From: Escallonia rubra
Taxonomy: Eukaryota; Streptophyta; Magnoliopsida; Escalloniales; Escalloniaceae
Assembly: GCA_033065855.1 (NCBI GenBank)
Contig: JAVXUO010003132.1
Coordinates: forward strand, 1-64,000
Direction of reading: 5' to 3'
DNA length: 64,000 nucleotides
The translations under genes were made by a program, and so were the position numbers. The notes beneath the pieces were generated by a model. It saw only the letters and a list, made by a program, of their open reading frames with translations. It was not told the DNA's origin and did not search any database. Shown here piece by piece: positions 11,240-22,894 of the stretch (position 1 is its first letter; each line of letters begins with the position of its first letter).

Positions 11240-13500
11240 TGTCACGCCCCCGGAAGGGGCGCAACGCTAAACAGGCTAGTTAACACATATACCTCAAGGA
11301 TAAACAGAGCTTTACTACAACCTCAGATAGAAACAGCGGAAGCATGCTTAAACATTACAGTCGTCCATAAGTGGAAAGACTGAACGAAACATTATATTAC
11401 ATACCACCTCTCTTCTATACAAGTACTACACTCCAAAATAAACGAAGAACAACGAAAACGTTGCTCACCCAGCGTAATACTCTTGAGTCTCCCCGAGGTA
11501 ATCCTCTTCGTCCCTTGGCAGATACTCCGACTCTGAACCTAGGAAAAAAAGTATCGGGAATGGGTCAGCCTAATGGCTCAGTAGGGTATCCGGTGCTTTT
11601 AAGTCCAAACATGACTTGATCATATTATGTATAGTTAGTATGAACATGCAAGTCACTTGAACAGATGATACCTACGTACTTAAGAATAATTTAACATATC
11701 GAGTAACACATGCAAGCATCTGCTCACACTTGCCTTCAAAAGAAACGAGAATAACATATCGAGCAAGATTTGAAATCTTGTAGAACATACACGAGAATGA
11801 CAAGCAAGACCTAAATATTAACTTGATCTTGCCAAGAATAGCCAAACAGTACAAAAAGTTCAAGACAAATATAAGCCAAGTACGAGAATATCAATATGCA
11901 AATATGCCCCTCATGCACGAGCCAACCTTCCCTGAGTGCGAGAGACTTTTCGTATCGCAACCAACTGATGTAGCGGGTTCGATAGAAGGAGTCCAACGTC
12001 ATCACAGGCACGCCAATAATTCCTTTCGAGAATTAGTACGCATAGCTAGTGCGCACTATCAAGACATGAACGAGAACGAGAACCCTGGCCGGATAACTTC
12101 CAACCCCGGCAAATAACACCCTCAACTCACTTTTTTCCTCCTCCTTCACGTGATATGCATAATCATGTACATACGTCAACATGAATGTCATCAAGTACCT
12201 CAAAAGAGGTTTAATCCCCTGTCGAGTCATATTTACCATATTATCAACAATACATGCCAAACATGTAACCTAATCTGCCCAGTATTTCTAATGGCAGCAG
12301 GAGTAGTCTGTACTCCGAAAATCATAACAATTTAATTACAAGGCTTCTACAGTCAAACTATATATTTATGAAAACTAGACTTAAATAGCTACATCCCAGT
12401 ATTTCACTTGACACGAAAATATTGTTTTAAGATCATATTAAGCCCTTTAAAAGACAAACTTCAGAATCTGTCTAGCAACAGTTTCACAAGATAGGTTCCA
12501 AGCCACGAATTTTCAACCATAGCAATAGTACTTGAAATAATCTGAAATTTGGTATGTATACTCTATACATGTACTAGTGTAACATATAAAATAACCAAGT
12601 CCATATCTTAACTAAAAGTATACATTTCTAAGCATCAAAAGTATTCTAATTCCATGACTGTACAGTTTCACAGAATAGGTTCCAAGCCACGAATTTTAAA
12701 CCATAGTAATACTACTTGAAATAATCTGGAATTTGGTATGTATAATCTAAACATGTACTAGTATAACATATAAAATAAACAGGTTCATATCTTAACTAAA
12801 AGTATACATTTCTAAGCACCAAAAAGTACCATAATTCCATGACTGTTTTTGCAGATTTCAGTATACATGAACCCCCTTCTCCTTGAATCATTTCGAAAAT
12901 ATATATAAGTGTTTTACTACCATCATAATACTTCTCTAACATGCTTTAAAACCTAAAAGAACAAGATAACCTACCAAGAAAATTAAGCTCAAGCCAATAG
13001 GAGAAAGTTGATGCAAATCCCCCTCCTTTACTCTTCCTTTTCTTCTTCTCTTCTTCTCTTCTTCCTTTCTCTCTTTTCTTTTCTTCCTTCTTCTTTCTCT
13101 CTTTTCTTTTCCCACTCTTTCCCTTCTCTTTGTTTCTCTTGGCCGAGACTAAGGTCTTGCAACCCCACCTTCCCTTTTGTTTCTAAATTACCCACTTAGG
13201 CTTCTTTATACTTTTTAATTAGTTGCTTTAACTTTCTCACCATAAAATAATTAATCCTAAGGCAACACATGGCATGCCACTAATACCAACTTTTCATATT
13301 TGCATATTGGCCCCCAAGGTTTTGCACAATTACTTTTTAATCCCCAAGGTTTTACATAATTATATTTTGGGCCCACAATTAATTTCGATATTTATTTTAT
13401 GTAGACAAATAATATAACACGATCATATTATTTCAATCAAAATTAAATATGTTTAAACTTAATAAAATGATTAGAAGTTAATTAAGATCGGGGCCTCACA
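11240..13500 (-). repeat. 3' LTR of the chromovirus
   Basis: Begins TGTCACGCCCCC on the plus strand and ends GGGGCCTCACA. It includes a CT-rich stretch (13018-13140) and a 190-bp internal duplication-like region (around 12470-12830) in which GGTTCCAAGCCACGAATTT recurs. Confidence 0.95.
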
Positions 13501-13515
13501 CTCTCCCCTCCTTAA
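13501..13515 (-). promoter_or_regulatory. Polypurine tract
   Basis: The minus strand reads AAGGAGGGGAGAG directly before the 3' LTR. It would prime plus-strand DNA synthesis. Confidence 0.9.
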
Positions 13516-13544
13516 AAGAATTTAGTCCCTAAATTCATACCTGA

Positions 13545-16500
13545 TCATGTGAACAAGTGCGGGTACTTAGACCTAATCTCATCTTCACGCTCCCATGTAG
13601 CTTCTTCAATATCATGGTATTGCCATTTGACCTTAACCAATGGAATCACCTTATTCCTCAATACCTGATCCCGACGATCCAAAATCTCCACCGGCTGCTC
13701 AACGTAAGACATATCTGCTTCTACGTGAACCGGCTGATCGTGCAACACATGTGAAGGATCTGGCTGATATTTACGCAACATAGATACATGAAAGACATTG
13801 TGTACTCCAGATAATGAAGGCGGCAAAGCAACCCGATACGCTAGATCACCAACTCGTTCCAAAATCTCATAAGGCCCAACAAACCTCGGAGATAGCTTAC
13901 CTTTCTTACCAAATCTCATGACTCCTTTCGTTGGAGAAATCTTAATAAAAACAAAGTCGCCCACCAAAAATTCCAAACCACGTCGATGAGTGTCAGCATA
14001 GCTCTTTTGTCGACTCTGTGCTGTACGGATATGTTGTTGAATTAATTGTATCTTATCAGTGGTTTCACGAATAATATCAGATTTGATAAGCTTACCTTCC
14101 CCAACCTCTGACCAACAAACTGGAGATCTGCATTTTCTTCCATATAACGCCTCATAAGGAGCCATATCAATACTAGAATGGTAGCTGTTATTATAAGAGA
14201 ATTCAACAAGTGGTAAATGTGAATCCCAACTACCTTTCAAGTCTATCACACAAGCTCGTAACATATCCTCCAGGGTCTGAATAGTACGCTCACTCTGACC
14301 ATCTGTCTGAGGGTGAAAGGCTGTACTCAAGGCCAACTGTGTACCCATAGCCTTCTGAAAAGCTTGCCAAAATCGAGAAGTAAAATGTGGATCCCTGTCA
14401 GAAACAATGCTAACAGGAACCCCATGCAAGCGAACTATCTCATCGATATACAATTTAGCCAGTTTTTCCATGGAATATTTCATATTCAGAGGAAGAAAAT
14501 GTGCAGATTTAGTAAGACGGTCTACTATTACCCAAATGGCATCATTTCCGTCCCGTGTCCGCGGTAAACCTGTCACAAAGTCCATGGTTATGTGCTCCCA
14601 TTTCCACTCAGGAATAGATAGAGGCTGTAAATAACCACCCGGCTTTTGATGTTCTGCCTTTACCAGCTGACATGTTAGGCACTTGGAAACAAATTTGGCT
14701 ATATCACCTTTCATACCATTCCACCAATAATGTGATTTCAAATCTCTGTACATTTTAGTGCCACCCGGATGAATACTGTACTTACTCTGATGTGCTTCTT
14801 TCAAAATCTCCTGTTTAACCTCGGCATCATTTGGTACACAAACACGATCTCTAAATCTCAATATATCTTCCGAAGATAATGAAAATTCAGGTTGCAACCC
14901 TTGCTCCACCTCCGTTCTAATTTTTAGCAACTCTCGGTCCTTTCCCTGAGTTTCCCGTATCAATTGCATTAATGCTGGCCAAACTTTAATATTAGCAAAT
15001 AGAAATCCCGTCCTAGTGGCGCGCGGCCTCCAATCACACACATCAGTTAACATATGCCATTCCTTAAGCATTAAACTAGCAATCATATTCTTTCGGCTTA
15101 AGGCATCAGCAACCACATTAGCCTTACCTGGGTGATATGAAATAGAACAACTGTAATCGTTTAATAATTCCATCCATCTACGTTGTCTCATATTCAATTC
15201 CTTCTGTGAAAATAAATATTTCAAACTCTTATGATCAGTGTAGACCTCAAACACTGCTCCATACAGATAATGTCTCCACTTATGCAAGGCAAAAACAATA
15301 GCTGCTAACTCTAGATCATGAGTAGGATAATTCTCTTCATATGGCTTCAATTTACGTGATGCATAAGCGATTACCTTACCCCTTTGCATAAGCACACAAC
15401 CCAAACCTTTGTGAGATGCATCACTGTATATTACAAAATCATCATTCCCGTTAGGCAGAACCAAAATAGGTGCACTGACCAATCTATGTTTCAACTCTTG
15501 AAAACTATTCTCACATTTATCATCCCAAATAAAAGTTACTTTCTTCTGAGTCAAACGGGATAATGGACCAGCAATTTTAGAAAATCCCTCAACAAATCTA
15601 CGGTAATATCCGGCTAACCCCAAAAAACTACGTACCTCTGATACTGTTGAAGGCATTTTCCAACTTTGTATAGCCTCAATCTTAGCCGGATCCACTGATA
15701 TTCCTGCACCTGATATTATATGCCCCAGAAAAGCAACTTGTTCCAACCAAAACATACACTTTTCAAATTTGGCATACAACTTTTTATCCCGTAAGGTTTG
15801 CAAGACAAGTCTGAGATGCTGAGCATGTTGTTGGGTATCCCGAGAATAAACCAAAATATCATCAATAAAGACTACCACAAAACTATCCAAGTATGGTTTG
15901 AATATGCGATTCATCAAATCCATAAACGCTGCGGGTGCATTAGTAACCCCAAATGGCATAACTAAAAATTCGTAATGACCATACCTAGTCCTGAAAGCAG
16001 TCTTAGGGACATCCTCTTCCCTCACCTTTAACTGATGATAACCTGACCTCAAATCCAATTTGGAAAATATCTTAGCTCCTTGCAATTGATCAAACAAATC
16101 CTCGATATGGGGTAATGGATATTTATTCTTTATGGTTACCTGATTTAACTGTCTGTAGTCGATACATAAACGTAAGGTACCATCCTTTTTCTTAACAAAT
16201 AAGACAGGCGAACCCCAAGGTGAAGTACTTGGTCTAATAAAACCTTTATCAAGTAAATCTTGTAATTGCACCTTTAACTCTTTCAACTCAGCAGGAGCCA
16301 TTCTGTAGGGAGCTTTGGATATAGGTGCAGTGCCTGGAATAAGTTCAATAACAAATTCTATCTCCCTATCAGGTGGTAGAGTAATCAAGTCCTGAGAAAA
16401 TACATCCGAATATTCTTGAACAATAGGGATGTCCTCCAGCCTAGTCACTGTCTTTGAACAGTCAATAGCATACACAATATATCCCACACAACCCTTATCA

Positions 16501-18134
16501 AGTAACTTTTGAGCACGTACGGCAGAAATAATAGGGACAACAGTTGGACTTTTATCACCCATGTACATGAATACCGACTGATCAGGCAAAGTAAACGTAA
16601 CAGTCTTGGCAAAACAGTCAACACTAGCATGATTGTGGGATAACCAATCCATACCCAAAATAACATCCAACTCCCGCATAGGCAGTGCAATCAAATTAGC
16701 ATGCAGTACATGGTTATTCATGTTAATCTCACAGGCTTTGTACACTCTATCTGTATATAAAGAATCACCCACAGGGGTACTGACTTTGACCACAAAAGGT
16801 AAAGACTCTGACATCATAGGCAAATGATGTAAGAAATGTGATGCGACATATGAATGTGTAGAGCCAGGATCAATCAATACTCTAGCCAAAGTACCAGAAA
16901 TTAGAACAGTACCTCCAACAACTGCAGGCGATCCCTGTACTTCATCCTGTCCCAGTGCAAATGCTCTAGCCTTTATCGTCGGTTTATTCACCCTTCTACC
17001 GGTACCAATACCAGTACCAGATGCTTCCCCAGCAGTAATAGCCACAGATCCTTTATTCTTAGGACAATCCCTCATATGATGCCCCTGTGTCCCACATGCA
17101 AAACATGTCCCCTTTCTCTTCCTACAAACCTCTTCTGTATGCCCAGTCATACCACAAAATGTGCAATATCGACTAACTGCTTGTACAAGCTGCTGTTGAG
17201 GTGGTATATACTGAGTAGGCCTCACTCCAGGCCTAGGCTGAGGTCGTGGTCCAGTTATAAATGGTCGGGGCATAAATCCATGTGTCTGGGGTCTAGGTGT
17301 ATACGCCATACTCCTCATATCTGTTCTCAGAAATTTCCTATCACCAGATGTTGAAGGAAATCTTCCTGCCTGCCACTGTGGCACCGGGGGCCTAGATAAA
17401 CTCATATGTGCCCTCTTTGCCCGTGTAAACTTCAAAGTCCTCTCAATATTAAGTGCCCGATCTACAATCTCGTGATAATCAGAAATATTAAGAGGTGCTA
17501 TAGCTTCCTGTATGTCAGGATTCAAGCCAGTCTCAAACTTTCTAGCTTTCTTATCACCACCCTCAACCAAATAGGAAGCATGTCGAGCTAAAGCAGTAAA
17601 TTCCTTTTCATATTCTTGTACAGTCTTGGTTTTCTATTCAAGTTGTAGGAAAGCCAATTCCCTATCTCTTCTAACACTTGCCGGAATATACTTGTTATTA
17701 AACTCAGTAGTAAACAAATCCCAAGTTCTTATCACATTACCGGCTGTCCACTTCGCATCAATCGTCTTCTACCAAAACCCCGCATCCTCACTCAAATAAA
17801 AAGTAGCCAAAGAAACTTTATGTGAAGGAGTTAATTGCATTCTCTCAAATAGTTTCTCCTTATTGCTTATCCATTCATCTGCCTCATCTGAATTAGCGCC
17901 ACCCGCGAATACAGTAGGCTTAAGCTTAACAAATCTTTCAAGTAAGGTCAGATCATCAGTAGCCATAGCGTACCTCACCTGAGAACTCTCACCAACCTGA
18001 CTGTGCTGCTGATTATTTTGGGAAGATTCTAGGGCATTAGCTATACGTCCAACTAACCCAATTATCTCCCGCAAATTAGGATCAGTTTCTTGTGTACCCT
18101 GCCCCACAGTACTTTCATCTCTCTGGCCCGCCAT
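13545..18134 (-). pseudogene. Chromovirus gag-pol polyprotein with two TAG stops in gag
   Basis: One continuous frame from ATG 18134 (MAGQRDES...) to the stop at 13545, broken only by TAG at 17769-17771 and at 17634-17636. By family comparison these correspond to a Trp and a Gln codon, each one transition away. Counting from 17570, domains are zinc knuckles ([14 protein letters not shown] and [14 protein letters not shown], residues 136-169), aspartic protease ([10 protein letters not shown], 231-240), reverse transcriptase ([13 protein letters not shown], 564-576), RNase H ([11 protein letters not shown] to DALSR, about 690-820), integrase with HHCC (KCLTC) and DD-E ([26 protein letters not shown]), and a C-terminal chromodomain ([16 protein letters not shown]). 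The protease motif is DPGS rather than DSGA, which occurs in related plant elements. Everything except the two stops appears functional. Confidence 0.93.
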
Positions 18135-18238
18135 ATATAACACCTGAACAGGTGGAAAAATATGTTTAGGCCATACCGAATTTCAAATTAAGGAAACTAA
18201 TCAATTCCGAAGATCTTAGCCTGGCTTCCAAGCAACTA

Positions 18239-18252
18239 TAGCTCTGATACCA
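18239..18252 (-). promoter_or_regulatory. Primer-binding site, initiator tRNA-Met
   Basis: The minus strand reads TGGTATCAGAGCTA, 5 nt inside the 5' LTR. Its first 12 bases are the classical complement of the 3' end of plant initiator tRNA-Met. Confidence 0.9.
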
Positions 18253-18257
18253 TTAAA

Positions 18258-20521
18258 TGTCACGCCCCCGGAAGGGGCGCAACGCTAAACAGGCTAGTTA
18301 ACACATATACCTCAAGGATAAACAGAGCTTTACTACAACCTCAAATAGAAACAGCGGAAGCATGCTTAAACATTACAGCCGTCCATAAGTGGAAAGACCG
18401 AACGAAACATTATATTACAGACCACCTCTCTTCTATATAAGTACTACACTCCAAAATAAACGAAGAACAACGAAAACGTTGCTCACCCAGCGTAATACTC
18501 TTGAGTCTCCCCGAGGTAATCCTCTTCGTCCCTTGGCAGATACTCCGACTCCGAACCTAGGAAAAAAAAAGTATCGGGAATGGGTCAGCCTAATGGCTCA
18601 GTAGGGTATCCGGTGCTTTTAAGTCCAAACATGACTTGATCATATTATGTATAGTTAGTATGAACATGCAAGTCACTTGAAGAGATGATACCTACGTACT
18701 TAAGAATAATTTAACATATCGAGTAACACATGCAAGCATCTGCTCACACTTGCCTTCAAAAGAAACGAGAATAACATATCGAGCAAGATTTGAAATCTTG
18801 TAGAACATACACGAGAATGACAAGCAAGACCTAAATATTAACTTGATCTTGCCAAGAATAGCCAAACAGTACAAAAAGTTCAAGACAAATATAAGCCAAG
18901 TACGAGAATATCAATATGCAAATATGCCCCTCATGCACGAGCCAACCTTCCCTGAGTGCGAGAGACTTTTCGTATCGCAACCAACTGATGTAGCGGGTTC
19001 GATAGAAGGAGTCCAACGTCATCACAGGCACGCCAATAATTCCTTTCGAGAATTAGTACGCATAGCTAGTGCGCACTATCAAGACATGAACGAGAACGAG
19101 AACCCTGGCCGGATAACTTCCAACCCCGGCAAATAACACCCTCAACTCACTTTTTTCCTCCTCCTTCACGTGATATGCATAATCATGTACATACGTCAAC
19201 ATGAATGTCATCAAGTACCTCAAAAGAGGTTTAATCCCCTGTCGAGTCATATTTACCATATTATCAACAATACATGCCAAACATGTAACCTAATCTGCCC
19301 AGTATTTCTAATGGCAGCAGGAGTAGTCTGTACTCCGAAAATCATAACAATTTAATTACAAGGCTTCTACAGTCAAACTATATATTTATGAAAACTAGAC
19401 TTAAATAGCTACATCCCAGTATTTCACTTGACACGAAAATATTGTTTTAAGATCATATTAAGCCCTTTAAAAGACAAACTTCAGAATCTGTCTAGCAACA
19501 GTTTCACAAGATAGGTTCCAAGCCACGAATTTTCAACCATAGCAATAGTACTTGAAATAATCTGAAATTTGGTATGTATACTCTATACATGTACTAGTGT
19601 AACATATAAAATAACCAAGTCCATATCTTAACTAAAAGTATACATTTCTAAGCATCAAAAGTACTCTAATTCCATGACTGTACAGTTTCACAGAATAGGT
19701 TCCAATCCACGAATTTTAAACCATAGTAATACTACTTGAAATAATCTGGAATTTGGTATGTATACTCTATACATGTACTAGTATAACATATAAAATAACC
19801 AGGTTTATATCTTAACTAAAAGTATACATTTCTAAGCACCAAAAAGTACCATAATTCCATGACTGTTTTTGCAGATTTCAGTATACATGAACCCCCTTCT
19901 CCTTGAATCATTTCGAAAATATATATAAGTGTTTTACTACCATCATAATACTTCTCTAACATGCTTTAAAACCTAAAAGAACAAGATAACCTACCAAGAA
20001 AATTAAGCTCAAGTCAATAGGAGAAAGTTGATGCAAATCCCCCTCCTTTACTCTTCCTTTTCTTCTTCTCTTCTTCTCTTCTTCCTTTCTCTCTTTTCTT
20101 TTCTTCCTTCTTCTTTCTCTCTTTTCTTTTCCCACTCTTTCCCTTCTCTTTGTTTCTCTTGGCCGAGACTAAGGTCTTGCAACCCCACCTTCCCTTTTGT
20201 TTCTAAATTACCCACTTAGGCTTCTTTCTACTTTTTTATTAGTTTCTTTTGCTTACTCACCACCAAATAATTAATCCTAAGGCAACACATGGCATGCCAC
20301 TAATACCAACTTTTCATATTTGCATATTGCCCCCCCAAGGTTTTGCACAATTACTTTTTAACCCCCAAGGTTTTACATAATTATATTTTGGGCCCACAAT
20401 TAATTTCGATATTTATTTTATGTAGACAACTAATATAACACGATCATATTATTTCAATCAAAATTAAATATGTTTAAACTTAATAAAATGATTAGAAGTT
20501 AATTAAGATCGGGGCCTCACA
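18258..20521 (-). repeat. 5' LTR of the chromovirus
   Basis: Same boundaries as the left copy. Differences are scattered, except for a cluster in the part matching 13207-13350. As the 5' LTR it should hold the promoter, which would direct transcription leftwards. Confidence 0.95.
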
Positions 20522-22033
20522 AAAAGTGTTTCGGTCGACTAAAAAATGTTTAAATTGTGTAAAAATAATTTTATAGACTTTTAGTCGAATTTAAAGGTTT
20601 TAGTCGACTTAAAGTGTGATTTCAGTCAACTAAAAGTTAGTCGATGAACAGTGATTTTGAATAGTAACTATGAACAGCATTTTTGAACAGTACTATGAAC
20701 AGTGGTTTTGAACAGTACTTTCAGTCGACTAAAATGTGTTTTCAGTCGACTGAAAGTTGTTTTCGGTCGACTTAAAGGTTTAAAATTTTGTCCCCTATAA
20801 ATAGTGTTCTATTTCATTCTTAGCCCTTTTGTTCTTGATTTCTTGCTCCTTTGCGGCAGAGAGAGAGAGAATAGGAGGCTTGGGAAGCTCATTGGCGCTA
20901 GAGTGGTGCTTTAAGGTTTTCTTTGGTTCAAAAGCTTGTTTGAGGTAAGGGTTTATACGATTTTTGCTGTGGAAAGGTATCTTCGAAAATCCGAAGGCTT
21001 ATACTTTTGTCACTTTTGATTCATCTATGCTCGTTTGTAATTGATTGCTCCACTTTTGCCTTCTTGAGAACATTGTTCACCCTTTCTCATTTGTGCCTTA
21101 ATGATGCTCAACTTTGAATTTGTACATTTGTGACCGTCAATTTAAGATTGACATTGACTATGTTGAACAACTCTCAAATTGAGAGGGTCCTTTGGACACA
21201 TGTTTGTTATACTAGAGAGCCGAAGTCTCCTAGTATGCTCCGGAGCACACGTTTGATGTTTGATGTTTGGTTCGACATTTGGGTCTTATGACCACCATAG
21301 TCATCGTATGTTTGTAGCGTATCCGACATATAATTGAAATGTGTTTTGGGTTAAACGCTTAATGACGTTTGCTTTGGTATTTGACAGTAAGATATGATTG
21401 CACTTTCGTACCTTCGGGCTTGTATTTGATTTGGGTTCTTTGGACCACCTTATGAACATTTCGTATATTTGATTCGCCTTATTTGCATCGTGGTCAATTG
21501 TTATTATTTGTTCGTCAGATATTTGATTTTGTTTTGGACTACGAATCATTGTATTTGCTTCCCATTTGTTTTCCCCCACTTACTGGGCTATTCGAGCTCA
21601 CCCCCCTTACTCGTTTGTTTTGTCCCTTACCTCAGGTATCGGACGTTATTTTCGGGCGTGGCATGTTTGGGGGAAATTAAAGTCTTTAGTCTTTGTTAGT
21701 ATAATTGAGCAATGTAAATTATTTTCACCACTGCGTTTGGTAATTAAGGAATACTCAGTGGAATTATTTTGGTGAACGGATTGTCTTAGGCTTTTGTTTG
21801 TGGAGATATTTTATCTTAGAGGATTTAGTTGCTCTGTCTATACCGTTATCTTTAGAACCGTAATGGTATATAATGGAGTTTGATGTTAGTTGGGACCGCT
21901 CGTTTTCGGGGCGTGACACATTGTAAATGACTCAAACGTAGTTCGTAAAAAAACATGATAGTTTGAAGGTGGAAAAAAGAAACCCAACAGAAGCAAATAA
22001 CTCCAGAATCCATTGAGTTGCTAAGCTACGTAC

Positions 22034-22894
22034 CGGAATAGTGAATGAGGTGCTAGCAGGGGCGGGGGAGACATCCGTGTCATTTTCTCCACGATTCTCC
22101 ATTTCAATGCGGCTAATTATATGGTGTGGTGTCCAATGTGCCATATAGGGACTTTCAACCTCTTCGTTGTCGAGGACGCCACATGGAGCTTTGTGGAAGT
22201 AAAAGAACTGCACGGGAAATGTCATCACGGATCAGATTCAATAATAAACATAGCTCGACAAACGAATGTACATATAGTTATTCTTGCGTACCATCAACAA
22301 CACAACGCAGTCGGCGATACCGGGTTTGGTCCTGCCTTGCTTGAAATTGGTCATACCTCCCACCAACTTAACTAGGACAAGCTGCGACCAACTGTATTGG
22401 GCGGACGTTGATGCGACAGATATGGCAGGACACAAGTCGAAGGTTGGCCTGACCCTCGTGGGACAGCGAAATGTACTCAGCAAAAACAGCAAGAAAGCCT
22501 GGCAAAATTCCTCATTCACTACTTGTACACTAGTGAGGTATGAGGCCAAGGCCGTTAAACTCATCCGTGAAAAATGATCTCGAATGGGATGCAAGACGTC
22601 ATCGTCAATGGATGTTGGAACTCATTTGCCCTTGTATGGAATTCCTAATACAAGCCCAACATCACTGGCATTTATCCGAACGGTTTCAGTCTTGTCTACG
22701 CGCATCTTACGCGTGTATGGGTCAAATCTGTCAACAAGGCCAAGTAAGAAACTCCTTGGCAATGTTGAGCAGTGCATGTTGAAGAACGACTGAAAACCCA
22801 TTGCCTCAATTGCAGAGGATTTAGCGGCATTTTCTTTTAGCCCCTCCATCAAAGCAGCAAGCATCCTTGGGTTACACCGGCTCTCGAAGATTGC
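22034..22894 (-). pseudogene. Exons 4-5: plant-mobile-domain-like region with in-frame stop
   Basis: Exon 4 (22894-22292, 201 codons) starts after TTGCAG. It carries the pattern of the N-terminal domain that precedes Ulp1 peptidases in many plant proteins: an AIEAMGF...FF stretch, LGLVDRFDPYTRKMRV, NASDVGLVLGIPYKG, then LLFLLSTF and YSWSQLVLVKLVGGM. A TGA at 22622-22624 follows the LGIPYKGK motif, and the same frame stays open on both sides. A CGA-to-TGA change at a CpG would explain it. Exon 5 (22207-22034, 58 codons, FFYFHKAPCGV...) ends at a GTACGT donor. The similarity is to plant-mobile-domain/DUF1985-like regions as remembered; a profile search would be needed to name it. Confidence 0.6.

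Larger units (their letters stand above)
11240..20521 (-). mobile_element. Ty3/gypsy chromovirus (Tekay/Del type), nearly intact
   Basis: Complete element with two LTRs, primer-binding site, polypurine tract and a gag-pol reading frame on the minus strand. It is flanked by AAAAG at 11235-11239 and 20522-20526. The LTRs (2261 and 2264 bp) differ at about 25 positions by hand count. That is roughly 1 percent and indicates a recent insertion. It landed inside the GTCGAC-rich array of solo LTR A. Two TAG codons in gag are the only coding lesions I see. Confidence 0.95.
10940..21918. mobile_element. Solo LTR A, split by a nested chromovirus
   Basis: The left part is 10940-11239 and the right part 20527-21918 (counting one copy of the inner duplication). 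It starts TGTAATACCCCGAAA, ends TTTTCGGGGCGTGACA and is flanked by CATTG on both sides. Net length is about 1.7 kb. No internal retroelement genes of its own are present, so it is a solo LTR. It carries a tandem array of about 20-bp units with GGTCGACT or AGTCGACT (11091-11239, 20527-20775) and short GAACAGT repeats (20645-20720). It lies in an intron of the minus-strand gene. Confidence 0.9.

Noticed and set aside
11672..12335. Frames duplicated at 18692-19355
   Set aside because: They lie inside the LTRs and have no domain similarity. The duplication is due to the LTR pair.
13008..13199. Leu/Ser/Phe-rich 63-codon frame, repeated at 20028-20219
   Set aside because: CT-rich tract within both chromovirus LTRs.
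14313..14634. Plus-strand frames within the chromovirus polyprotein
   Set aside because: Antisense shadows of the integrase coding sequence.
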